This document shows positions 35,520-44,268 of a DNA stretch of 64,000 nt, one piece after another. Source of the stretch: Pseudooceanicola batsensis HTCC2597 (GTDB lineage: Bacteria; Pseudomonadota; Alphaproteobacteria; Rhodobacterales; Rhodobacteraceae); NCBI RefSeq assembly GCF_000152725.1, contig NZ_AAMO01000007.1, positions 124,001 through 188,000 of the forward strand. The letters are read 5' to 3'. A program made the position numbers and the translations under genes. The notes under the pieces are model-generated. The model saw only the letters and a list, made by a program, of their open reading frames with translations. It ran no database searches and had not been told where the DNA came from. Position 1 is the first letter of the stretch. Every line of letters starts with the position of its first letter.

Positions 35520-36671
35520 TCAGAGCGTGTTTTGCGACCCCAGAATGGCCGTGACCTGGCTGGACAGCACACCGCCGTTGCCATGCGCCAGCGCCAGGTC
35601 GATATCGTTCAACTGAATGCCCGGCGCGTCGCCCCGAATCTGACGCGCGGCCTCGATCACGGTAAAGATGCCGTACATGCCGGGGTGCACACAGGACAGG
35701 CCCCCGCCGTTGGTGTTCACCGGCAAGGCCCCGCCCGGCGCGATACGCCCGTCCCCGACAAAGGCCCCGCCCTCGCCCTTGGCGCAAAAGCCGAGATCTT
35801 CCAGAAACAGGATCGTGTTGATGGTAAACGCATCGTAAAGCTCGACCGCCTGAATGTCCGAAGACGACACGCCCGCCGCGGCAAAGGCGCGTGCGCCGGA
35901 TTCGCGGGCGGCCGTCACGGTGAAATCCTTCATCTGCGAGATTTGCCGGTGCGAGCTTTCCGCCGCGCTGCCCAGGACGTAAACTGGCGCCTTGGGGAAG
36001 TCGCGTGCGCGCTCGGCGCGCACCATTACGATCGCCCCGCCGCCATCGGTGACCAGACAGCAATCGCGCACAGTCAGCGGATCACCCACCATGCGCGCGC
36101 CCAGCACGTCCTCGCGGCTGAGCGGGCCGCGCTCGAACGCCTCGGGGTTGGCCTGCGCCCAGGCTCGCGCGGCCACCGCCACATCGGCCAGATTTTCACG
36201 GGTGGTGCCATATTCATGCATGTGCCGTGCCGCCGCCATCGCATAGGCGGAAATCGGATAGCGCGGATTATATGGCGCCTCATAGGCGGGCGGACGCGAG
36301 GCCGTCACCAGCCTGCCCGACGCCGTGCGCTGGTTGGAGCCATAAACGATCAGCGCCACGTCACACAGACCGGCCTCCAGCGCCATGGTGGCGGAGGTCA
36401 GGTAATTCACGAAGGACGATCCGCCCGTCATGGTGCCGTCGATGAACCGGGGCTGAATACCCAGATATTCAGCCGCCATCAGCGCCGGCATGCTGTCTTC
36501 CATCATGGTGCAGAACAGACCATCCACATCTGACAGCTTCAGCCCCGCATCGCCAAGTGCCGCAAGCGCGGATTGCGCCATGACATCATAGGCGGTCAGC
36601 CCATGCGCCTCGCCAAACCCTGCGTGGCCGGTGCCCACAATGGCGGATTTTCCCCGAAGTTCAGTGGTCAT
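35520..36671 (-). CDS. Thiolase-like protein lacking the nucleophilic Cys (second copy)
   Basis: This 383-residue paralogue of the protein at 6196-7341 has the same replacement at the nucleophile loop, here IDGTMTGGSSFVNYLTSATM. It keeps AVELYDAFTINTILFLEDLG and NTNGGGLSCVHPGMYGIF. It is probably an Ltp2-like lyase or another non-Claisen thiolase-fold enzyme (inference). The DUF35 partner gene lies 3 bases upstream, and a MaoC-type hydratase gene follows, so hydration and C-C cleavage are paired. Confidence 0.82.
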   Translation of the reverse strand: MTTELRGKSAIVGTGHAGFGEAHGLTAYDVMAQSALAALGDAGLKLSDVDGLFCTMMEDSMPALMAAEYLGIQPRFIDGTMTGGSSFVNYLTSATMALEAGLCDVALIVYGSNQRTASGRLVTASRPPAYEAPYNPRYPISAYAMAAARHMHEYGTTRENLADVAVAARAWAQANPEAFERGPLSREDVLGARMVGDPLTVRDCCLVTDGGGAIVMVRAERARDFPKAPVYVLGSAAESSHRQISQMKDFTVTAARESGARAFAAAGVSSSDIQAVELYDAFTINTILFLEDLGFCAKGEGGAFVGDGRIAPGGALPVNTNGGGLSCVHPGMYGIFTVIEAARQIRGDAPGIQLNDIDLALAHGNGGVLSSQVTAILGSQNTL

Positions 36672-36674
36672 GGC

Positions 36675-37067
36675 TTATCCCTCCGACGGCTTGAAAAGTA
36701 CGGCGGGGGCGCCCTCGGCCTCGCCCACGAAAGCGGTCACGGCCATGTCGATGGTGACATCACCCGGGGCGATGCCCTCGACCCGGCTCATCATCCGGAC
36801 ACCTTCCTCCAGCTCGACCATGCAAATATTATAGTCGCCGCCGCGCTCGGGTTTGCGGCGCACGACCGTGGTGGTATGAACCCGGCCCTTGCCGCTGGCC
36901 TGCGACCACGAAATCGCGGTGCCATGGCAATGCGGGCACAGGATTCTGGGAAAGAAGTGATAGGCCCCGCAATCATCGCATCTGGGCAGCACGATCTCTC
37001 CCATTGCCAGCGCGTTCTGGAATATCTGGTCTGGTCCTGTGGCATCCGGCACCGGCGTTCTCCTCAA
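36675..37067 (-). CDS. Zn-ribbon/OB-fold (DUF35) protein (second copy)
   Basis: This 130-residue protein has zinc-ribbon cysteines in CDDCG and CPHCHG and an OB-fold segment RRKPERGGDYNICMVELEEG. It is closely similar to the protein at 5804-6199. It is the first gene of the leftward operon and starts 37 bases from operator site 2. Its likely role is to complete the active complex with the thiolase-like protein. Confidence 0.88.
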   Translation of the reverse strand: MRRTPVPDATGPDQIFQNALAMGEIVLPRCDDCGAYHFFPRILCPHCHGTAISWSQASGKGRVHTTTVVRRKPERGGDYNICMVELEEGVRMMSRVEGIAPGDVTIDMAVTAFVGEAEGAPAVLFKPSEG

Positions 37068-37103
37068 AATGTCTCAGTCGCTGGTCAAGCGTGTTGCCAA
37101 TAT

Positions 37104-37121
37104 TTCTAACATTTGTTAGAT
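37104..37121. promoter_or_regulatory. Palindromic operator, site 2, in a divergent promoter
   Basis: TTCTAACA and TGTTAGAT form an inverted repeat with one mismatch around TT. The site lies almost exactly midway between the start codons of the leftward DUF35 gene (37067) and the rightward CoA-transferase gene (37157), so one repressor could control both operons. Confidence 0.8.
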
Positions 37122-37156
37122 TTAGTCAAGCGCCCAGGATCATCTGCGAGAAACTC

Positions 37157-38302
37157 ATGTCAGGTTCAGACTTAACCCCCCTTTCCGGCAAGCTCGTCGT
37201 CACGCTCGAACAGGCGGTGGCGGCACCCTTTTGCTCTTCGCGGCTGGCCGATGCCGGCGCGCGTGTGATTAAAATCGAACGCAAGGGCACGGGGGATTTC
37301 GCGCGCGCCTACGATACCGCCGCCAATGGCGAAAGCGCCTATTTCACATGGCTGAACCGGGGAAAAGAATCGGTCGCGCTGGATATCAAGGCGGACGAGG
37401 ACCGGGAAGTCTTGCTCAGGATGCTCAAAAACGCGGATGTGTTTATTCAGAACCTGCTGCCGGGCGCGCTGGCCAAGCTCGGGCTCGACTCCGCGACCCT
37501 GCGAGAAAGGTTCCCGCGCCTGGTGACCTGCGACATCACCGGATACGGCGAAGACGGCCCGATGCGCAATGCCAAGGCCTACGACCTTCTGGTGCAATGC
37601 GAAAGCGGTCTGGCATCGGTGACGGGCACGCCAGACGGACCGGGGCGGGTTGGCGTGTCGGTCTGTGACATCGCAACCGGCATGACAGCCCATGCCGGGA
37701 TCTGCGAAGCGCTCGTCGGGCGCGACCGCACCGGCAGGGGCAGCGGCGTTTCGGTGGCCATGTTCGACGTGATGGCCGACTGGATGTCGGTTCCGCTGCT
37801 CTATCACGATTACCTTGGCAAGGAGACGCCACGTGTCGGGCTGAACCACACGGTTATCTGCCCCTACGGGGCCTACCCGTGCAAGGACGGTGAGCTGGTC
37901 GTCGTTGCCGTGCAGCACAGCGGCGAATGGCAGCGGTTTTGCGAACACATACTGGGCGACGCAACACTGGCATCGGACCCGCGATTTCATGACAACACAT
38001 CGCGCCTGAACAACAAGCCCGCGCTGGAGGCGCTGATCAAGGCGGAGTTCGCCGCGCATGAGCGTGCCGGAATGCTGAAACGGCTCGATGCTGCGGGCAT
38101 TGCCTCCGGTGCCGTGAACGACGTGGCGACCCTGTCCGCGCACCCGCAGCTTGACAGGTCCGCCATTGCCACGCCCTCTGGCGAAATCAATGTCCCGACG
38201 CCCCCGATCCGGCGCAGCGGCGGTGAGGCGACGCTTGGCCCCTGCCCTGCCTTTGATGCGGAAGGCAAAGCTCTGCGCGCCGAATTCGGGCCGCGTTCAT
38301 AA
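37157..38302 (+). CDS. CaiB/BaiF family III CoA-transferase
   Basis: This 381-residue protein from the ATG at 37157 has VVTLEQAVAAPFCSSRLADA at the N terminus, QNLLPGALAKLGLD near residue 103, CDITGYGEDGPM, and the likely catalytic Asp in GVSVCDIATGMTAHAG near residue 170. It is the first of two CoA-transferase genes read rightwards from operator site 2; the second follows 18 bases later. Two adjacent paralogues may act on different acids or as a heteromer. Confidence 0.88.
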   Translation: MSGSDLTPLSGKLVVTLEQAVAAPFCSSRLADAGARVIKIERKGTGDFARAYDTAANGESAYFTWLNRGKESVALDIKADEDREVLLRMLKNADVFIQNLLPGALAKLGLDSATLRERFPRLVTCDITGYGEDGPMRNAKAYDLLVQCESGLASVTGTPDGPGRVGVSVCDIATGMTAHAGICEALVGRDRTGRGSGVSVAMFDVMADWMSVPLLYHDYLGKETPRVGLNHTVICPYGAYPCKDGELVVVAVQHSGEWQRFCEHILGDATLASDPRFHDNTSRLNNKPALEALIKAEFAAHERAGMLKRLDAAGIASGAVNDVATLSAHPQLDRSAIATPSGEINVPTPPIRRSGGEATLGPCPAFDAEGKALRAEFGPRS

Positions 38303-38320
38303 CAAAGGTTACGGAAATTA

Positions 38321-39487
38321 ATGACCGCAGCAAAAAAGCCCGCGATCCTTGACGGCGTGAAGGTCGTCGATCTGACTTCGGTGGTCTTCGGACCTTTGGC
38401 CACGCAAATGCTGGGCGATCTGGGGGCCGATGTGATCAAGGTCGAAGGCCCTGAGGGCGATCTTCTTCGCCAGGTCCAGCCCTCCCGCAGCAAGCTGATG
38501 GGCGCGGCCTTCCTGGGCACCAACCGCAACAAGCGCAGTGTTGTGCTCGACCTGAAAACGCAAACCGGCCGCGACCGGCTGCGCAAGCTTCTCTCGGATG
38601 CCGATGTGATGATTTCAAGCATCCGGCCCGCCGCACTTGCGCGCCTTTCGCTTGATCCCGAAACCCTGCGTCACGAGAACCCAAAGCTGATCACGGTCTC
38701 GGCCACCGGCTTCGGGCAGGACGGACCCTATGCCGCCAAGCCCGCCTTTGACGATTCCGTCCAGTCGGTTTCGGGTCTGGCCGGCCTAGCAACATTGCGT
38801 GACCCCGAGGCTCCGCCCGCCTATGCCCCGACGATCCTCGCCGACAAGCTCGGCGGCGTGACAGCTGCCTACGCCGTCATGGCGGCCCTGTTCCACCGCG
38901 AGCGCACGGGCGAAGCCCAGCATGTCGAGGTTCCGATGTTCGAAACGCTGGCCTCCTTTCTGATGGTCGAGCATCTGGACGGCGCCACTTTCGAAGAAAC
39001 CCCGCGGGATTTCGGCTATGCAAGGATGCTGGTTCCGCACAGGCGCCCGGTTCAGACGGCGGACGGCTACATCACGATTCTGCCCTACACCAACGTCCAG
39101 TGGGCGCGGTTCTTCATGGCGGTCGGGCGCGACGACATGATTGACCACATCTGGGTCACCGACATGGATGCGCGCAGCCGCAACATCGGCGCGGTATACG
39201 ATATGGTGGCGCAGATTGCCCTGACCCGGACAACGGATGACTGGCTTGCCCTGATGGAGCAGGCCGACATCCCCGCCATGCCAGTGAACAACCTGTCGGA
39301 TTTGCCCAGCGACCCCCATCTTGCCGCGACCGGGTTCTTTCAGCAGATCGATCACCCGAGCGAAGGCGCCATCTGGACAACACGCCCGCCGATCCGGTTC
39401 TCGGCAACACCGGCGCGGCATGACCACCGCCCTGCCCCCGGACTGGGAGAGCACGACGAAGAGATCTTCGGACCGGGCGGGGAATAA
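38321..39487 (+). CDS. CaiB/BaiF family III CoA-transferase
   Basis: This 388-residue protein has VVDLTSVVFGPLATQMLGDL, ISSIRPAALARLSLDPETLR and VSATGFGQDGPYAAKPAFDD. The likely catalytic Asp is in APTILADKLGGVTAAYAVMA near residue 172. It shares the short operon with the preceding CoA-transferase and converges on an acyl-CoA dehydrogenase gene that ends at 39509, leaving only 21 bases between the two stop codons. Confidence 0.88.
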   Translation: MTAAKKPAILDGVKVVDLTSVVFGPLATQMLGDLGADVIKVEGPEGDLLRQVQPSRSKLMGAAFLGTNRNKRSVVLDLKTQTGRDRLRKLLSDADVMISSIRPAALARLSLDPETLRHENPKLITVSATGFGQDGPYAAKPAFDDSVQSVSGLAGLATLRDPEAPPAYAPTILADKLGGVTAAYAVMAALFHRERTGEAQHVEVPMFETLASFLMVEHLDGATFEETPRDFGYARMLVPHRRPVQTADGYITILPYTNVQWARFFMAVGRDDMIDHIWVTDMDARSRNIGAVYDMVAQIALTRTTDDWLALMEQADIPAMPVNNLSDLPSDPHLAATGFFQQIDHPSEGAIWTTRPPIRFSATPARHDHRPAPGLGEHDEEIFGPGGE

Positions 39488-39508
39488 CCCCACCCGGCAC
39501 CGGGTCGA

Positions 39509-40666
39509 TCACACATCCATCGAACGTGCGATCAGTTCCTTCATGATCTCGTTCGTGCCGCCATAGATCATCTGAACACGGCTGTCGGCATAAAGCCGCG
39601 CGATCGGATATTCCATCATGAAGCCATAGCCGCCATGCAGTTGCAGACATTCATGCATGACCTCGTTCTGCGTCTGGCTGCCCCACCACTTTGCCATCGA
39701 GGCCGTGGCCGCATCAAGCTCGCCCGCTTCCAGCCGTGCGATCCCGTCATTGACGAAACTGCGCAGCAATTCGGCCTTGGTCTTGCATTCCGCCAGCTTG
39801 AACCTTGTGTTCTGGAAATCCATGATCCGGCTGCCGAACGCCTTGCGGTCCTGCACGTATTTCACGGTTTCGGCGATGGCAAAGTCGATGAAGCCTAGCG
39901 CGGTGATGCCGATCATCAGCCGCTCCCATGGCAGTTGCTTCATCAGCTGATAAAACCCCTGCCCCTCTTCCGGGCCGAGCAGGTTCGCCGTCGGCACGCG
40001 CACGTCCTCGAAGAACAGCTCCGCCGTGTCCGACCCCTTCATGCCCAGTTTCTTCAGGTTGCGCCCCCGGCGAAAGCCCTCGGCATCTTCGGTTTCCAGA
40101 ACGATCAGCGAAACACCCTTGGCGCCGGCGCCCCGGTCGGTTTTTGCCACGACGATCACCAGATCGGCGGTGTGCCCATTGGTAATGAAGTTCTTCGACC
40201 CGTTGATCCTGTAATGGTTGCCGTCCTTCTCCGCATGGGTCTGGACGTTCTGAAGGTCAGAGCCGGTTCCCGGCTCGGTCATCGCGATGGCCGCGACACG
40301 GTCGCCGCTGACCAGCTTCGGCAGCCACTTTTTCTTCTGCTCTTCGCTGCCATAGGCGTCGATGTAATGGATCACGATGGACTGGATGCCATAGCCCCAC
40401 CCCATGTCTCCGGTACGCCCTTGTTCGTAAACGGTAATCGCATCGAACCCGATACCGCCGCCGAACCCGCCATAGTCTTCGGCGATCGAGCCCCCCATGA
40501 TGCCCTGCTGTCCGGCGGACTTCCAGAACTCGCGGTCCACGATCCCCTGCTCGGCCCATTTTTCGATATTCGGGGCCATTTCGGCATCAAAAAGCTTGCG
40601 CGTGCTATCCGCAAATATCTTGTGTTCATCCGCCGCCCAACCAGGCGAGTTCTTGATCAGAGACAT
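39509..40666 (-). CDS. Acyl-CoA dehydrogenase (long-chain/LCAD-like)
   Basis: This 385-residue protein has TEPGTGSDLQNVQTHAEKDG near residue 130, SKNFITNGHTADLVIVVAK, and a C-terminal VQMIYGGTNEIMKELIARSM that closely matches long-chain acyl-CoA dehydrogenases. As in LCAD, the base is probably Glu in KQLPWERLMIG. It is a single-gene leftward unit with a partial operator copy (site 5) 37 bases before its ATG. Confidence 0.9.
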   Translation of the reverse strand: MSLIKNSPGWAADEHKIFADSTRKLFDAEMAPNIEKWAEQGIVDREFWKSAGQQGIMGGSIAEDYGGFGGGIGFDAITVYEQGRTGDMGWGYGIQSIVIHYIDAYGSEEQKKKWLPKLVSGDRVAAIAMTEPGTGSDLQNVQTHAEKDGNHYRINGSKNFITNGHTADLVIVVAKTDRGAGAKGVSLIVLETEDAEGFRRGRNLKKLGMKGSDTAELFFEDVRVPTANLLGPEEGQGFYQLMKQLPWERLMIGITALGFIDFAIAETVKYVQDRKAFGSRIMDFQNTRFKLAECKTKAELLRSFVNDGIARLEAGELDAATASMAKWWGSQTQNEVMHECLQLHGGYGFMMEYPIARLYADSRVQMIYGGTNEIMKELIARSMDV

Positions 40667-40702
40667 GTTTCTTACCTATCGAGCCAAGCTTTCATTTGGA
40701 GG

Positions 40703-40722
40703 AATCTAACGAGCGTTCCGTT
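40703..40722. promoter_or_regulatory. Degenerate operator, site 5
   Basis: AATCTAAC is followed by GAGC and GTTCCG, so the left half-site is perfect and the right half keeps only GTT. It lies 37 bases before the LCAD-like start codon, the same spacing as site 2. It may bind the same regulator weakly; this is inference. Confidence 0.5.
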
Positions 40723-40828
40723 TCTTGACAACGATCCTGAGCAGCTGATGACGAAGCGTCACCGGCTCTTGCACCACGCGTCTCCGGGTGGTTCCGTTGG
40801 GCCCGCCTTCCACTCGCCACACGCAAAA

Positions 40829-40855
40829 AAAGGCCCGCCGGTCTGGCGGGCCTTT
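40829..40855 (-). terminator. Intrinsic terminator of the etf operon
   Basis: AAAGGCCCGCC and its exact complement form an 11-bp stem with a 5-base loop. On the minus strand the stem is followed by a run of seven T residues. It lies 24 bases past the etfA stop codon. Confidence 0.9.
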
Positions 40856-40879
40856 CCGTGAAGCACCGTGTGCCGCGCC

Positions 40880-41806
40880 TCAGAGCTTCTCGACGAACTC
40901 GGGGACGGCGGTGAAAAGATCCGCGACCAGTCCGTAGTCGGCGACCTGGAAGATCGGGGCCTCCTCGTCCTTGTTGATCGCGACGATGACCTTGCTGTCC
41001 TTCATGCCTGCCAGGTGCTGGATCGCGCCGGAGATGCCGACGGCGATGTAGAGCTCGGGCGCGACAACCTTGCCGGTCTGGCCGACCTGCCAGTCGTTCG
41101 GGGCATAGCCCGAGTCGACGGCTGCACGGGACGCGCCAACGGCGGCGCCCAGCTTGTCGGCGAGGCCCTCGATGATCGCGAAGTCGTCCTTGGAGCCGAC
41201 ACCGCGGCCACCGGAGACAACCACCTTGGCGGAGGTCAGTTCCGGGCGGTCCGACTCGGCCATCGCGTCCTCGACCCATTCCGAAAGGCCCGGATCCTCG
41301 GCCGTGGCCGCATCCGCGACAGAAGCGGAGCCGCCGTCACCGGCCGCGTCGAAGGTGGAGGTCCGGAAGGTGATAACCTTCTTTTCATCCTTCGACTTTA
41401 CAGTCTGGATGGCGTTGCCGGCGTAGATCGGGCGCTCGAAGGTATCGGCGTCGACCACTCCGGTCACGTCGGTCAGGATCATGCTGTCCAGCAGGGCAGC
41501 AACACGCGGCATGATGTTCTTCGCATCCGTCGTGGCGGGGGCCACGATGTGCGAATAATCCCTCGCGAGGGAAACGATCAGCGCCGACACAGGCTCCGCC
41601 AGGCGGTGACCGTAAAGCGCATCCTCGGCGACCAGAACCGATGCGACGCCGTCGATCTTGGCGGCAGTGTCGCCTGCGGCCTTGGCGGAGGCGCCAACGG
41701 CCAGGACGGTCACATCGCCCAGAGCCTTGGAGGCAGAGACAGCCTTGGCGGTGGCGTCCAGCGCCAGTTCGCCGTTGTTGACTTCGGCAAGCAGAAGAAC
41801 GGCCAT
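40880..41806 (-). CDS. etfA: Electron transfer flavoprotein alpha subunit
   Basis: This 308-residue protein has the ETF-alpha FAD-binding domain: [20 protein letters not shown] near residue 195, [20 protein letters not shown], and [15 protein letters not shown] followed by [18 protein letters not shown]. With EtfB it accepts electrons from the acyl-CoA dehydrogenases encoded around it and passes them to ETF-ubiquinone oxidoreductase. It overlaps etfB by one base and ends the leftward operon before the terminator at 40829. Confidence 0.97.
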   Translation of the reverse strand: MAVLLLAEVNNGELALDATAKAVSASKALGDVTVLAVGASAKAAGDTAAKIDGVASVLVAEDALYGHRLAEPVSALIVSLARDYSHIVAPATTDAKNIMPRVAALLDSMILTDVTGVVDADTFERPIYAGNAIQTVKSKDEKKVITFRTSTFDAAGDGGSASVADAATAEDPGLSEWVEDAMAESDRPELTSAKVVVSGGRGVGSKDDFAIIEGLADKLGAAVGASRAAVDSGYAPNDWQVGQTGKVVAPELYIAVGISGAIQHLAGMKDSKVIVAINKDEEAPIFQVADYGLVADLFTAVPEFVEKL

Positions 41807-42564
41807 TACATAATCCCCTTCTCTTTGAGTTTCGCCACGAGGGTATCCACATCGGGCACCATCTCACCGGCTTTGCGCGCTTCGGGCTCGGAGGTCTTCA
41901 CGATCTCCAGTCGCGGCGAAACGTCGACGCCGTAGTCGTCGGCCGATTTCTCATCCAGCGGCTTTTTCTTCGCCTTCATGATATTGGGCAGCGAGGCATA
42001 GCGCGGTTCGTTCAGACGCAGGTCGGCGGTGACGATGGCGGGCATCTTGACCTTGATGGTCTGCAGACCGCCGTCGACTTCACGCTTCACGACGGCGCTG
42101 TCGCCGTCGATGTCCAGCTCGTTGGCAAAGGTTGCCTGGGACCAGCCGAGCAGGGCCGCCAGCATCTGGCCGGTGGCGTTCATGTCGTTGTCGATCGCCT
42201 GTTTGCCCGCGATGACGAGGCCCGGGGCCTCCTCGTCGATGACACCCTTGAGGATCTTGGCGACGGCCAGCGGTTCGATGTCGGTGTGCACGTCATCGGC
42301 GGCGACAACCAGGATGGCGCGGTCTGCACCCATGGCGAGCGCGGTCCGCAGGGTTTCCTGCGCCTGCTTCACACCGATGGAGACGACGACCACCTCTTCG
42401 GCGTTCCCGGCCTCCTTCAGGCGGATGGCCTCTTCGACGGCGATTTCGTCGAACGGGTTCATCGACATCTTAACGTTAGCGAGATCGACACCGTTGCCAT
42501 CCGCCTTGACGCGGACCTTCACGTTGTAGTCGATCACGCGTTTCACAGGCACGAGTACCTTCAT
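41806..42564 (-). CDS. etfB: Electron transfer flavoprotein beta subunit
   Basis: This 252-residue protein begins [20 protein letters not shown] and has the ETF-beta signature [20 protein letters not shown], followed by [20 protein letters not shown]. It binds AMP and forms the dimer with EtfA. It follows two crotonase genes in the leftward operon. Having a dedicated ETF here fits the number of dehydrogenases in the window. Confidence 0.97.
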   Translation of the reverse strand: MKVLVPVKRVIDYNVKVRVKADGNGVDLANVKMSMNPFDEIAVEEAIRLKEAGNAEEVVVVSIGVKQAQETLRTALAMGADRAILVVAADDVHTDIEPLAVAKILKGVIDEEAPGLVIAGKQAIDNDMNATGQMLAALLGWSQATFANELDIDGDSAVVKREVDGGLQTIKVKMPAIVTADLRLNEPRYASLPNIMKAKKKPLDEKSADDYGVDVSPRLEIVKTSEPEARKAGEMVPDVDTLVAKLKEKGIM

Positions 42565-42606
42565 TGGCGTGGATCTCCTTGATTTTCTGGTTTGGTTTCG
42601 ACCGGT

Positions 42607-43389
42607 TCAGCGGTCTTGGAATTCCGGCTTTCGTTTTTCCGAGAACGCTTTCATGGCCTCCGGAAAGTCGTGCGCGCACAACAGGACGCTTTGGCAATCA
42701 CGCTCGATGTCCAGTGCCTCAAGATAACTGCATTCCGCGGCGGCGCGCATCACACGCTTGGCGGTCTGAACACCGAACATCGGATGCTGGGTAATCTCGC
42801 GCGCGATTTCCAGCGCGCGGGTCTCGACCTGGTCGGCCGGAACGCAGTCTTCGACGATGCGCAGTTCCTGGGCGGTCCGCCCGTCGATCTCGCGCCCGGT
42901 AAGAACAAGCATCCGCGCCACACCCGCGCCGGCACGTTGCTGCAAAAGCCAGCTCGACCCGGTGTCGGGACAGCCGCCAACGCGGGCAAAGACCTCGCAC
43001 AGCCGGGCATCTTCTGCCGCCACGACAATATCCGCCGACAGGGCCAGGCTGAGGCCCGCACCGAAGGCGACGCCGCACACGGCGGAAATCAGCGGTTTGC
43101 GAAACAGATAGGCCGCGCGCCCGCCATCGTGGACCTTGTCCACCATTTCCGATGTCGCGCGCGCGCCTTTGGCGATCTCAGTTTGAAACCCGACGAGATC
43201 GCCGCCGCTGCTGAAATGGTCGCCACCGGTCATGACAACGGCACGGATCGTATCGTCGCGTTCCGCTTTGCGCAGGTGGGTCACCAGTTCATCGACGAAG
43301 GCGATGCTGTAGGGGTTGCGCTTTGCTGGCTGAAGAAAGCGCAGGACGCCGATGGGGCCTTCCCTGTCCAATCGCATCAAGTCGCTCAT
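42607..43389 (-). CDS. Enoyl-CoA hydratase/isomerase family protein (PaaG-like active site)
   Basis: This 260-residue crotonase-fold protein has GVAFGAGLSLALSADIVVAA for the oxyanion hole. The active-site segment ARLCEVFARVGGCPDTGSSW has only an Asp at the second catalytic position, as in PaaG-type isomerases. It lies between another crotonase gene and etfB in the long leftward operon. Confidence 0.88.
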   Translation of the reverse strand: MSDLMRLDREGPIGVLRFLQPAKRNPYSIAFVDELVTHLRKAERDDTIRAVVMTGGDHFSSGGDLVGFQTEIAKGARATSEMVDKVHDGGRAAYLFRKPLISAVCGVAFGAGLSLALSADIVVAAEDARLCEVFARVGGCPDTGSSWLLQQRAGAGVARMLVLTGREIDGRTAQELRIVEDCVPADQVETRALEIAREITQHPMFGVQTAKRVMRAAAECSYLEALDIERDCQSVLLCAHDFPEAMKAFSEKRKPEFQDR

Positions 43390-43401
43390 GGTATGTCTCC
43401 T

Positions 43402-44178
43402 TCAGGTTCCGGTCCAGACCGGCCTGCGCTTTTCGGCAAAGGCCTTGGGGCCTTCAATGGCATCATTGCTGGCATAGACCACCTCGTGCAGGCGCTTGCC
43501 TTCCTCAAGGCCACCCGCACAGCCCAGATCCATGGTTGCGCGAACGCTGCCTTTCGCCGCAATCACCGAAAGCGGCGCCGCGCTGGCGATGCGTCTGGCC
43601 AGTTCGAGCGCGCGTGAGCGAACGGCATCGGGCGTCTCTTCGAGGTAGTTGGTGAACCCGTAATCGTGCAAACGTTCGATCGGCATCAGGTCGCCGGTCA
43701 GAACAATTTCCATCAAGATGGGCTGCGGCAACATCGACAGCGCCGGCGACGCCCAAGGCGATCCACGACCGATCTTCACCTCGGTGATGCCGACCTTGGT
43801 CCCCTTGAGACCGACCCGGAGATCGCAATTCAGCGTCAGCATCATGCCACCCGCCATCAGCGACCCCGTCATCGCCGCGATGATCGGCTTCTTGCAGGCG
43901 CGCATGGTCTCGTGAAACGGATCACGCATCTTGGACAGGATATCGACACCCTCGTCGCGTTTGATCTGCGTGGCTTCCTTCAGATCCAGCCCCGCGCTGA
44001 AAACCCCGCAATCGGCAGAGGTTAGAATTGCCACGCGCACGTTGTCATCCGCTTCGATCTGTTCCCAGGCATCGGTCAACCCGTTTGTCGCGGCCACGGA
44101 AAGCGCATTCTTGCGCTCGGGCCGGTTGATTGAGACGGTCGCGATACCGTCCGCGATGTTCACGTCAATGGGGCTCAT
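43402..44178 (-). CDS. Enoyl-CoA hydratase/isomerase family protein
   Basis: This 258-residue protein starts at the ATG at 44178, with GAGGCAGG upstream. It has TGSLMAGGMMLTLNCDLRVG and, at the active site, KVGITEVKIGRGSPWASPAL, so the first catalytic Glu is present but the second is not obvious. Of the five crotonases in the window it is the only one that keeps a Glu at the first site. It lies downstream of the Liv-type receptor genes. Confidence 0.87.
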   Translation of the reverse strand: MSPIDVNIADGIATVSINRPERKNALSVAATNGLTDAWEQIEADDNVRVAILTSADCGVFSAGLDLKEATQIKRDEGVDILSKMRDPFHETMRACKKPIIAAMTGSLMAGGMMLTLNCDLRVGLKGTKVGITEVKIGRGSPWASPALSMLPQPILMEIVLTGDLMPIERLHDYGFTNYLEETPDAVRSRALELARRIASAAPLSVIAAKGSVRATMDLGCAGGLEEGKRLHEVVYASNDAIEGPKAFAEKRRPVWTGT

Positions 44179-44268
44179 GATGCCTGCCTCGTATTCTTTG
44201 GATAAACTTGGGGCGAAGCTTCCCCGCGACAGGTTTGCCGCGGGGAAGTTCATGCTTGTTCGGCCGAC

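Noticed and set aside
27939-39487. A steroid (cholesterol or bile acid) degradation cluster
   Set aside because: Heteromeric dehydrogenases, MaoC hydratases and DUF35/thiolase-like pairs fit, but none of the ring-degradation genes is present and the five CoA-transferases are atypical, so the substrate is left open.
42474-42490. A TTAACGTTAGCG stretch inside etfB as another operator copy
   Set aside because: It lies within coding sequence, its half-sites have the wrong spacing, and it is not near a start codon.
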